Assembly: GCA_030725885.1 (NCBI GenBank)
Contig: JANRET010000059.1
Coordinates: 1 to 5,771 of the forward strand
Direction: 5' to 3'
DNA from: Microbacteriaceae bacterium
GTDB taxonomy: Bacteria > Actinomycetota > Actinomycetes > Actinomycetales > Microbacteriaceae
DNA length: 5,771 nucleotides
How positions within the stretch are numbered: the first letter of the stretch is position 1; every line of letters begins with the position of its first letter. Shown here piece by piece: positions 1-5,759 of the stretch. The position numbers and the translations under genes are program-made. The notes under the pieces are model-generated. The model saw only the letters and a list, made by a program, of their open reading frames with translations, was not told the origin of the DNA and searched no databases.

Positions 1-1
1 G

Positions 2-1063
2 TTCAGAGACTATGTTCCAATCTCTGGAGCAACTGACAGGACTTATCGCCTGACAGCCATAGATGTCGACAAAACGATAAATGTGCTGGTGCGAGGAACA
101 CTCGACGGCCACAACCCCTCGTCCAAGGTCAGCGTTGCAGTTTCGAGTCGCACGGTGACCCCACCCGACGTACAAGAGATTTATCGCCAGGCAATCTCGT
201 CGCAGGGTCACATTAGTGATCCGCCGATTACGGAGATCTATTCCTCTCCGACTGTGGATCCAGTGAGCCTTGAAGTCAACGAAAGTCTGTTGCACGAGGC
301 TGCCGAATTCTGGGCACCCCACTTCGACGGAACAGAGGTAAGGATCATATTTGTTTCGACTTCTGACTACTCAGAAACGTGGATAGATGACTTTTTCGAC
401 GCGAACCCAACATGGGGCTCGGCCGAAGTGATCCGTCAGAAAATCAATGCGAACGGATGCGGTTGGGCTTATGCGAATGCTGGGTCCATTGTTCAGTGCG
501 TTCCCTCTCCAGAACTATACGATGACAACCATCGCCAAGTGTTGCCCCACGAGTACACCCATCTCGTTCAGTTTGGCTGGGACTACCAGAACCGAAGCCA
601 GACCATTCCGTGGATGGTTGAAGGTATGGCCAACTTTTATGGTCTCGCACTCGGAGTCGCACCACAGACTAACGGCGCAACAATAATCAATAAATCTCTA
701 GCGGATCACGCGACCCAGTGGGACCTATACAACGGTTACCCATGGGGTTCTTTCACAGTTCTTTCCCTCATTGGCGGACACGATGTCGAAGACTCGAGGT
801 TGTTGTTTTATCGAGGTGCCGACCTATGGACGAACTACCTGCTGGGATCGCTGTTTAGCGAATGGGCGACACGAACAATTGGTCATGATAACTACGCGAA
901 TTTCGTCCGAGATATCTTGCGACTCCGGGCTCAAACTTCCGACGTTGAACAAACCGATGCAATTTGCCTTGATTATTTCGGCATGACTCGTGACGATCTC
1001 AGTTACGCCATTGCGCCGTATTTCGAGCAACGGTCGATTCAATTGAAAGCTGGCTGGCGCTAA
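2..1063 (+). CDS. Secreted/surface protein with Ig-like repeat and zinc metallopeptidase-like domain (5' partial)
   Basis: The frame is open from the left window edge (first full codon at base 2), so the true start lies outside; a GTG at 83 is internal, inside a conserved domain. Residues from about bases 2-160 (ISGATDRTYRLT, then a GTLDGHNPSSK stretch) resemble the end of an Ig-like cell-surface repeat common in actinobacterial secreted proteins. Numbering from the GTG, the rest carries HEYTH at 156-160 and WMVEG with Glu180, 19 residues after the second His. This is the gluzincin pattern HExxH-x19-E, so His156, His160 and Glu180 would bind zinc and Glu157 would be catalytic. Cys126, Cys139 and Cys295 could form disulfides outside the cell. 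No membrane anchor or sorting signal is seen at the C-terminus (ends AGWR). Sampled rows are about 50-53% GC and ATA codons recur, unlike the genes to the right. Substrate and peptidase family are unknown; the fold assignment rests on the motif alone. Confidence 0.8.
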   Translation, partial: FRDYVPISGATDRTYRLTAIDVDKTINVLVRGTLDGHNPSSKVSVAVSSRTVTPPDVQEIYRQAISSQGHISDPPITEIYSSPTVDPVSLEVNESLLHEAAEFWAPHFDGTEVRIIFVSTSDYSETWIDDFFDANPTWGSAEVIRQKINANGCGWAYANAGSIVQCVPSPELYDDNHRQVLPHEYTHLVQFGWDYQNRSQTIPWMVEGMANFYGLALGVAPQTNGATIINKSLADHATQWDLYNGYPWGSFTVLSLIGGHDVEDSRLLFYRGADLWTNYLLGSLFSEWATRTIGHDNYANFVRDILRLRAQTSDVEQTDAICLDYFGMTRDDLSYAIAPYFEQRSIQLKAGWR

Positions 1064-1116
1064 GGCGCAATCACACATTGGCTAGGAATTTTCCACGACT
1101 CGCGGCCGAATGTAGA

Positions 1117-1122
1117 TATTCT
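1117..1122 (+). promoter_or_regulatory. Candidate -10 element for a leaderless bcp transcript
   Basis: TATTCT fits the actinobacterial TAnnnT -10 and ends 6 nt before the bcp ATG, so transcription would begin at or next to the start codon. The only purine-rich stretch before the ATG (AAGG, 1124-1127) is one base away, too close to act as a normal Shine-Dalgarno. No convincing -35 is present. Leaderless mRNAs are common in Actinobacteria, but this is a sequence-only guess. Confidence 0.3.
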
Positions 1123-1128
1123 TAAGGC

Positions 1129-1590
1129 ATGACACTCAACGTTGGCGACAAAGCCCCCGAATTCACTCTCCCCGACGCGTCGGGGGCTCACCACTCTCTT
1201 TCCGAGTTCGATGGAAAGAACGTGATTGTTTACTTCTACCCCAAAGCTATGACACCCGGCTGCACGACTCAGGCCTGTGATTTCCGCGACAACATGGCCG
1301 CGTTCACGAGCAAAGGCTATGTTGTGATTGGCATCTCACCCGACTCCGGGACAGACCTTCAAAAATTCGCCGAAGACGAAGACCTGCCTTTCCTGCTGCT
1401 CGGGAACGAGGACAAGTCCGTGCTCAAGGCCTACGGTGCGTTCGGCACAAAGAACATGTATGGCAAAGAGGTCCAGGGCGTCATCCGCTCGACCTTTGTC
1501 CTCGACGGAAACGGTGTCATCACCCACGCGCTCTACAACGTCAAAGCCACCAGACACGTGGCGATGTTGCGCGAAAAGCTCGGGGTCTAG
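1129..1590 (+). CDS. bcp: Thioredoxin-dependent peroxiredoxin, Bcp/PrxQ family
   Basis: A 153-residue cytoplasmic peroxiredoxin of normal length for the family, which reduces H2O2 and organic hydroperoxides using thioredoxin. The protein opens with the typical VGDKAPEFTLPD. The active site is PKAMTPGCTTQAC at 38-50: Thr42, Pro43 and peroxidatic Cys45, with Cys50 as the resolving cysteine five residues later, which defines the atypical 2-Cys Bcp/PrxQ type. Arg120 in GVIRSTFVLD is the conserved arginine that supports the thiolate. It ends with a short helix (MLREKLGV). The ATG at 1129 is chosen because the conserved N-terminus follows directly, although no well-spaced Shine-Dalgarno precedes it. 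The gene is 65 bp downstream of the metallopeptidase-like gene and converges on the VIT-family gene, with overlapping stop codons. Family assignment is secure; the physiological substrate is inferred. Confidence 0.96.
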   Translation: MTLNVGDKAPEFTLPDASGAHHSLSEFDGKNVIVYFYPKAMTPGCTTQACDFRDNMAAFTSKGYVVIGISPDSGTDLQKFAEDEDLPFLLLGNEDKSVLKAYGAFGTKNMYGKEVQGVIRSTFVLDGNGVITHALYNVKATRHVAMLREKLGV

Positions 1591-2303
1591 CCAACCGACG
1601 TGTTGAACAGCGAACCGATGGCGAAGGTCACAGCCAGAGCGGCTGAACCACCAATCGTAATTCGAACGACCGACTTCCAAATCGAACTTCCCCCGAGATA
1701 GGCGCCTGCGGTGCCAGTCGCCGCGAGGGCAACAATCGAGGAAACGATGGTGAACGGTAGACGCCAGTCGGGTGAGGCAAAAACAATAGCCACAAACGGA
1801 AGTGTGGCCCCAGCGAGGAACGAGACGGTCGAGGACAGAGCCGCGTGCCACGGGTTCACAATGTGCATCTCAAGAATGTTCAGTTCGGCTTCAAGGTGGG
1901 CGCGAATCGGGTCGTGATCGGTCAACTCTTGGGCAACCTTCTTGGCCGTAGCCGCGCTGAGACCTTTGTGTTCGTAAATCGCCTGCAGTTCCGACAGTTC
2001 CTCTTCGGGATGTTCGATGAGTTCCCGCTTTTCCTTAGCGATGAGAGACAACTCGCTGTCGCGCTGGCTGCTGACAGAGACATATTCGCCAAGCCCCATT
2101 GAAATCGAGCCGGCGGCGAGGCCGGCGACACCCGCAATGAGAATTGCAGTGGTGTCCGATGTGGCGGCCGCGACACCGACGAGAAGTGCAGCGATTGACA
2201 CGATTCCGTCGTTTGCACCGAGCACCCCCGCCCGCAGCCAATTCAGTCGCGCGACGTGTGGTCCGCGGTGAGGTTCAAAAGGTGTCACGGGAAAATCAGT
2301 CAT
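1587..2303 (-). CDS. VIT1/CCC1-family iron/manganese transporter
   Basis: An integral membrane protein of the vacuolar iron transporter (VIT1/CCC1) family, which moves Fe2+ or Mn2+ out of the cytosol; in bacteria this would mean efflux across the plasma membrane. From the ATG at 2303 it is 238 residues. It starts with the family signature RAGVLGANDGIVS (24-36, conserved Asp32) in helix 1. Helix 2 (about 52-75) contains SISMGLGEY with Met69 and Glu73. A charged helical segment follows (about 80-150), rich in Glu, corresponding to the metal-binding domain. Three more helices lie near 153-177, 182-204 and 211-233. A TTG at 2333 would add ten residues; neither start has a clear Shine-Dalgarno, and ATG is preferred because the added residues are not family-like. 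The stop TAG overlaps the bcp stop. Fe versus Mn preference cannot be read from the sequence. Confidence 0.93.
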   Translation of the reverse strand: MTDFPVTPFEPHRGPHVARLNWLRAGVLGANDGIVSIAALLVGVAAATSDTTAILIAGVAGLAAGSISMGLGEYVSVSSQRDSELSLIAKEKRELIEHPEEELSELQAIYEHKGLSAATAKKVAQELTDHDPIRAHLEAELNILEMHIVNPWHAALSSTVSFLAGATLPFVAIVFASPDWRLPFTIVSSIVALAATGTAGAYLGGSSIWKSVVRITIGGSAALAVTFAIGSLFNTSVG

Positions 2304-2338
2304 AGGGGTTACCCAACCAAATTTCTTAGTCAATTGCT

Positions 2339-2357
2339 AGGAAGGCGTACCTTACCT
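2339..2357. promoter_or_regulatory. Imperfect inverted repeat, possible degenerate DtxR/IdeR-type iron box
   Basis: AGGAAGG (2339-2345) and CCTTACCT (2350-2357) form a near-palindrome around CGTA, with one extra base in the right arm. Read on the minus strand the first half is AGGTAAGG, close to the AGGTTAGG half of the DtxR/IdeR operator; the whole site matches only about 10 of the 19 consensus positions. It lies just upstream of the VIT-family gene, whose substrate metal would make iron-responsive control sensible. The low match keeps this tentative. Confidence 0.25.
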
Positions 2358-2414
2358 GGCACACGACCGGGGATCATCCCACTGCCGCACCGATTTTTTC
2401 GCCCGAAACACGAG

Positions 2415-2801
2415 TTATGCGTCGGGTTCCAGATGACGTGAAATATCGCGGTTGAACAGCATGAGTATTGTCACCACGGTCGCCGGCGCAATCAACGCCA
2501 CGGCGAGCTCCCCCCGCGGCTCGCCGCCCTGTGCCGACGCAATTCCGATTCCGATGACCGTCATTTGCCAGACAATGATGGCGCTGCGGGTGGACGATAC
2601 GCCGCGGAGAAACCAGACGACCGCCACGGACATTGCCGCCGCGGATAGGACAATCAGGATGTCGAGGAAAATTGCTCCGGCCAATGAATTGGCGGGCTGG
2701 GTAATTGTGTCGATGATGAAAACCACCCCGACACCCCAAAGCCCAAGGATCAGAATCGCGGCGGTAGCCACGACGGGCCATGCCCAGCCGGATTTCTTCA
2801 C
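2415..2801 (-). CDS. Small four-helix integral membrane protein of unknown function
   Basis: I do not recognise a named family. The 128-residue product begins MKKSGWAWP, with a positive N-terminus, and has four hydrophobic segments near residues 8-30, 42-65, 72-92 and 98-116, then a short polar tail (FNRDISRHLEPDA). There is no signal peptidase site, catalytic motif or cysteine. The start is GTG at 2801 with no good Shine-Dalgarno; a GACAAT hexamer lies 6 nt upstream, so a leaderless mRNA is possible. It is divergent from whiB1 and 111 nt upstream of the ATG of the VIT-family gene on the same strand, so the two may be co-transcribed, but the gap also allows a separate promoter. From memory, M. 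tuberculosis also has a small integral membrane protein (Rv3217c) two genes from whiB1, so this may be a conserved neighbour. The other long frame here (2374-2817) lacks membrane character and is a shadow. Confidence 0.82.
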   Translation of the reverse strand: MKKSGWAWPVVATAAILILGLWGVGVVFIIDTITQPANSLAGAIFLDILIVLSAAAMSVAVVWFLRGVSSTRSAIIVWQMTVIGIGIASAQGGEPRGELAVALIAPATVVTILMLFNRDISRHLEPDA

Positions 2802-2824
2802 CCCGTAATTGTCTCAAAAAACCC

Positions 2825-2863
2825 TTGACCCAAAGCCCTTTTCGTGAGAACCTGTTAGAGGTT
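2825..2863 (+). promoter_or_regulatory. Candidate whiB1 promoter region with overlapping operator-like dyad
   Basis: TTGACC at 2825-2830 is a good -35 hexamer. Downstream is a perfect 15-bp dyad, AACCT-GTTAG-AGGTT (2849-2863), sitting where the -10 and start of transcription would be. No hexamer at 16-18 bp spacing fits TAnnnT well (GAACCT at 17 bp is poor), so the -10 may be activator-assisted or the promoter may be elsewhere. If used, it would give a 5' UTR of about 115 nt. Mycobacterial whiB1 is known to be controlled by CRP and by WhiB1 itself; I see no clear CRP site (TGTGA-N6-TCACA) here. Confidence 0.3.
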
Positions 2864-2966
2864 GATGTTCGCGCCCGATGATGCGTGCGGTTTGAAACAC
2901 TTCCATTCCCACCAATTCGCCGAAACTACGCGGCGTTCGCTGGCTCAAGAGCGTGCCGGCAATGAC

Positions 2967-2973
2967 AAAGGAG
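2967..2973 (+). promoter_or_regulatory. Strong Shine-Dalgarno fixing the whiB1 start
   Basis: AAAGGAG lies 6 nt before the ATG at 2980. It decides the start: a GTG at 2953 is in frame but has no ribosome-binding site and would add nine residues not seen in WhiB1 proteins. Confidence 0.85.
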
Positions 2974-2979
2974 ACCCCC

Positions 2980-3228
2980 ATGGACTGGCGCGATAAATCC
3001 GCTTGCCTCACGGTCGACCCGGAACTGTTTTTCCCCGTCGGCAACACCGGCCCCGCCCTTGACCAAATCGAAAAAGCGAAACAGGTTTGCGCACAATGCC
3101 CGGTCATTGAAAACTGCCTTCAATACGCCATGGAATCCAACCAGGACTCGGGCGTGTGGGGTGGACTGAGCGAAGATGAACGTCGCGCGCTCAAGCGCCG
3201 TGCCGCGCGCGCGCGTCGCGCGTCCTAG
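2980..3228 (+). CDS. whiB1: WhiB1-type [4Fe-4S] transcriptional regulator
   Basis: An 82-residue Wbl-family protein, near the 84 residues of M. tuberculosis WhiB1. It carries the four cluster cysteines at 9, 37, 40 and 46 (C-x27-C-x2-C-x5-C), the same positions I recall for the mycobacterial protein, and the family turn GVWGG at 58-62. The N-terminus MDWRDKSAC and the block DPELFFPVGNTGPA are characteristic of the WhiB1 subgroup rather than WhiB2/3/7. The tail after SEDERRALKRR is Arg/Ala-rich (RRAARARRAS) and should contact DNA. WhiB1 is known to bind the housekeeping sigma factor with its cluster intact and to react with nitric oxide; in mycobacteria it is essential. The start is ATG with a strong Shine-Dalgarno. 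The gene converges on the PdtaS-like kinase, an arrangement also found in M. tuberculosis. Confidence 0.96.
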   Translation: MDWRDKSACLTVDPELFFPVGNTGPALDQIEKAKQVCAQCPVIENCLQYAMESNQDSGVWGGLSEDERRALKRRAARARRAS

Positions 3229-3238
3229 AACGTTTCAC

Positions 3239-3266
3239 GCGAATCGCCTCTTCGGGGGCGATTCGT
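3239..3266 (+). terminator. UUCG-tetraloop hairpin between convergent whiB1 and kinase genes
   Basis: GAATCGCCTC (3241-3250) pairs with GGGGCGATTC (3255-3264) around a TTCG loop closed by C-G; the stem has one T-G wobble and extends by a C-G pair (3240/3265) and a G-T wobble (3239/3266). The cUUCGg loop is the very stable type only when read on the plus strand, so the hairpin probably ends whiB1 transcripts. The following T-run is just TTT, so it is not a textbook intrinsic terminator. Its foot reaches the kinase stop codon (3266-3268). It could also serve the minus strand, where the loop is CGAA. Confidence 0.7.
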
Positions 3267-4753
3267 CATTTAAGCCCCGTTGCGGCGGTGATGTACCGCA
3301 ACGGAATGTCGATTGAGACCACGGTCCCGCCGTCCACGCCGTTTGCCCAGTCAATTTCGGCGGTCAATTCGTTTTTTACCAACGTCGCCACAATCTGTGT
3401 TCCCAGCCCCTGCCCCACCGTCGACAGATCTATTCCTCGCCCATTATCAATCACCGCGACTTTCAAATGATCGCCCACACGCTCGGCACGGATGGTCACA
3501 GCGCCCCCGTCAACGTCGGGCAAACCGTGTTCGACCGCGTTGGTAATCAGTTCGGTGAGGACGATTGCGAGTGGGGTGGCGAACTCGCTCGGCAAAAATC
3601 CGAACTCGCCCTCAATCACCGGGCGGATTGTCGGCCCGCCCGTGCCCGCCACCTCGGCGGCAAGAGGCGCGACCCGCGCGGCGACCTCGTCGAAATCCAC
3701 GGTCTGCGCAAGCCCCGATGCGAGGGCGTCGTGGACGACCGCGATTGCTTCGATTCGGCGCATAGCCTGTGCCAGCGCTTCTTTGACGTCCATGGTTTTC
3801 GTCCGCCGGGACTGAATTCGCAGCAAGGACGCCACGGTCTGCAAATTGTTCTTGACCCGATGATGTATCTCGCGAATCGTCGCGTTTTTACTCGAAAGTT
3901 CCCGCTCCTGACGGCGCAAATCGGTGACATCACGTAACAACAGAATCGCCCCGATCCGCTCGCCATTGTGACGCAACGGGATGCCGCGCACAACCGTCGT
4001 CATCTGTCCGACCTGGAAATCTGCCTGCCAGGGCACTCGGCCGCTGATAACCATGGGTAGCATTTCGTCCGCCGCGAGTTCTTGGGTGTTCCCTAGGCGG
4101 GTGACTACCTCGACGAGGTTTGTCCCCTCCATCGGTGTCGAATATCCGAGCCGGTTGAATACCGAAAGTGCGTTGGGACTGGCATACGTAACAGTTCCCT
4201 CGGGATCTAGTTTGATGAGACCGTCCGAGGCGCGGGGTGCACCCAGTTTGGGCAGGTCGCGTTGAGACGGATCGGGGAAATCCCCCGCGGCAATCATCGA
4301 ATAGATCTGTTCCGCCGATTCGATGAACGACTGGGACTGCCGGTTGGTCGGGTTTCCCGACACAAGAGTGTGGCGTGTCAATACCGCAATGGGATCGGAA
4401 TCACGACTGCGGCGAATCGGAATGGCCCGAACCTGTGTCGCGGTTTCATCGAACCAGATCGGCTCGGTCGGCTCAACCATCGTTCCGCGCCGTTCGCACT
4501 CGTCGACCAGTTTTTCCCACGTGTCACTGATGCGCGTTCCGACAATGTCGCGATAGAAAACGGTACTCGCGGTGCTGGACCGGAACAGAGCGACCGCCAT
4601 CCAGGCTCCGTCCGATGTGCGGACCCACATGGCAATGTCGGCCAGTGACAGGTCGGCGACAATCTGACCCTCGCGAACGAGGTCCTGCAACCACTCCACG
4701 TCATCAGCGACCAGGACGGCGTGCTCGGCGACGATTTCGGCGAGTGTGAGCAT
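3266..4753 (-). CDS. pdtaS: Soluble sensor histidine kinase, PdtaS type (GAF-like/PAS/HisKA_2/HATPase)
   Basis: A 495-residue cytoplasmic kinase with no transmembrane segment, matching the roughly 500 residues of M. tuberculosis PdtaS. In order: an N-terminal GAF-like sensory domain (about 1-160), a PAS domain (about 175-275, with DGLIKLDPEGTVTYASPNA and a terminal LLLRDVTDLRRQE), the HisKA_2 phosphoacceptor block EIHHRVKNNLQTVASLLR (295-312, probable site His298), and an HATPase domain with N box ELITNAVEHG (Asn405), G1 DNGRGID (436-442) and G2 GQGLGTQIV (447-455). All catalytic elements look intact. PdtaS is known to phosphorylate PdtaR, an ANTAR RNA-binding antiterminator, and has been linked to c-di-GMP, NO and copper sensing; no PdtaR is in this window. 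ATG at 4753 has only a weak GAG 3 nt upstream, and the ATPase gene ends 10 nt before it, suggesting translational coupling. Confidence 0.95.
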   Translation of the reverse strand: MLTLAEIVAEHAVLVADDVEWLQDLVREGQIVADLSLADIAMWVRTSDGAWMAVALFRSSTASTVFYRDIVGTRISDTWEKLVDECERRGTMVEPTEPIWFDETATQVRAIPIRRSRDSDPIAVLTRHTLVSGNPTNRQSQSFIESAEQIYSMIAAGDFPDPSQRDLPKLGAPRASDGLIKLDPEGTVTYASPNALSVFNRLGYSTPMEGTNLVEVVTRLGNTQELAADEMLPMVISGRVPWQADFQVGQMTTVVRGIPLRHNGERIGAILLLRDVTDLRRQERELSSKNATIREIHHRVKNNLQTVASLLRIQSRRTKTMDVKEALAQAMRRIEAIAVVHDALASGLAQTVDFDEVAARVAPLAAEVAGTGGPTIRPVIEGEFGFLPSEFATPLAIVLTELITNAVEHGLPDVDGGAVTIRAERVGDHLKVAVIDNGRGIDLSTVGQGLGTQIVATLVKNELTAEIDWANGVDGGTVVSIDIPLRYITAATGLK

Positions 4754-4763
4754 GGTCTCAAGA

Positions 4764-5759
4764 TTACCGTCGCCATCGAGGCAATCTCGGTGCGGTCACG
4801 GTGACCCCGAGGTTGCGGGCGATTGCGCGCCACGGCTCGGGATGGTGCCGCGCTCGGCTAAGTGCGTCGTCGACACCTCGTCGGGAATCCACCGGAATCG
4901 AAGCCGACACTCGATGTTCCGTGAATCGGTGAATGACGTCCATCGCGTCACCCCCGTCGCCTCGAGCGACGCGGTTCAACACGAGAGTGGGTGAGGCACA
5001 CACATCACTGATTTCGTCGAGCCCGCGGATAATTCGCGAAACGCCCACCGCATCGGAAGCCCCCACCGCGACAACGGCGTCGGCGAGTTGGAGAACAGCG
5101 CGAGTGGTCCCGTCGCGCTGGGGTGCGTCCTCGATCCACTCGTTGTCCTCTGCGCCGAATCCTACGTCGATGATCACGACGTCGAACAGGGTGGACAGAA
5201 GACCGATGGCAGCACGCGTTTTGTGAGGTGCGACCTCGGCCCACCGCGATGCACGAGGAAGGCCGGTTAGTACCGAAAACCGTAAACCGTCGTGATCCAC
5301 CTGGGCACTGAGCCGCAGTACCTCGTCCGCGGTCAGTTCGCCTCGACCGGCGAGGCGGCAGACGGCGGCAAAACCCGGGGTGTCGTCCGTCAGATTAAGC
5401 GCGACCGCGATTGACGACCCGCGTGTGTCGAGATCACAGAGGACAACCGACAACCCGGATAAAGCGCACGCCGCAGCCAACGAGATTGCGGTGGTCGTGA
5501 TTCCCGGTGAACCGACCGGTCCCCACACCGCGAAGACCCGCGCCGTGCCGGTCCTCGACAACTCTTCGGGTGATTCACCCGAAGCCGACGTCGATTGTCG
5601 GATGCGGGCGCCTTCCGCTGTTGGGCTCATGACACCAACCGGGACGGACGCGTCCGTCGGCGTTATCTGGTGGACGCTCCGCACTGCGGTGACCCCCGCC
5701 AACCCGTTCGCCCACATGTGGACGCCGTCCGATTCGGCAATTGCGTAAATCCGTCCCAC
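4764..5759 (-). CDS. ParA/MinD/CpaE-like P-loop protein with divergent Walker A
   Basis: Numbered from the GTG at 5759 (331 residues), this is a SIMIBI-class P-loop protein of a type I associate with actinobacterial genomes. A low-complexity N-terminal part (1-70) precedes RVFAVWGPVGSPGITTTAIS (74-93), the Walker A region. It keeps the GSPG-x-TT shape but has Ile88 where the P-loop lysine is expected; relatives I recall have Arg there. VVLCDLDTRGSS (105-116, Asp111) is the Walker A' strand, VVIIDVGFG (194-202, Asp198) the Walker B, and the TLVLNRV strand (258-264) follows the usual fold. A LTGLPRASRW block (164-173) also looks characteristic. No membrane segment is seen. The frame stays open to the window edge with no Shine-Dalgarno visible in the 12 available bases, so the start may lie further upstream. 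It ends 10 nt before the kinase. Relatives are annotated as partition, septum-site or pilus-assembly proteins; the true role is unknown. Confidence 0.82.
   Translation of the reverse strand: MGRIYAIAESDGVHMWANGLAGVTAVRSVHQITPTDASVPVGVMSPTAEGARIRQSTSASGESPEELSRTGTARVFAVWGPVGSPGITTTAISLAAACALSGLSVVLCDLDTRGSSIAVALNLTDDTPGFAAVCRLAGRGELTADEVLRLSAQVDHDGLRFSVLTGLPRASRWAEVAPHKTRAAIGLLSTLFDVVIIDVGFGAEDNEWIEDAPQRDGTTRAVLQLADAVVAVGASDAVGVSRIIRGLDEISDVCASPTLVLNRVARGDGGDAMDVIHRFTEHRVSASIPVDSRRGVDDALSRARHHPEPWRAIARNLGVTVTAPRLPRWRR

Noticed and set aside
1057..1070. Small GGCGC/GGCGC repeat at the end of the metallopeptidase gene as a terminator
   Set aside because: At most four pairs and no T-tract; too weak.
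1336..1851. 171-residue minus-strand frame spanning bcp and the VIT-family gene
   Set aside because: Crosses two well-supported genes, Arg/Cys-rich, no family resemblance.
2402..2426. CCCGA...TCGGG as terminator of the membrane protein gene
   Set aside because: Only a 5-bp stem with a 15-nt loop, followed on the minus strand by A-rich rather than T-rich sequence.
2374..2817. 147-residue minus-strand frame overlapping the membrane protein gene
   Set aside because: Arg/Gly/His-rich, no recognisable domain; the alternative frame 2415-2801 gives four clean hydrophobic helices.
2918..2935. CGCCG-N8-CGGCG repeat in the whiB1 leader as a regulatory RNA element
   Set aside because: Short stem expected by chance in GC-rich DNA; no riboswitch-like conserved core.
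2953..2979. Upstream GTG as whiB1 start
   Set aside because: No Shine-Dalgarno; the ATG at 2980 has AAAGGAG at 6 nt and matches the WhiB1 N-terminus.
3467..3937. 156-residue plus-strand frame antisense to the kinase
   Set aside because: Lies opposite the conserved catalytic domains of the kinase; a GC-rich shadow with no domain and no ribosome-binding site noted.
5380..5748. 122-residue plus-strand frame antisense to the P-loop protein
   Set aside because: Mirror of a well-conserved P-loop frame; composition typical of a shadow in GC-rich DNA.
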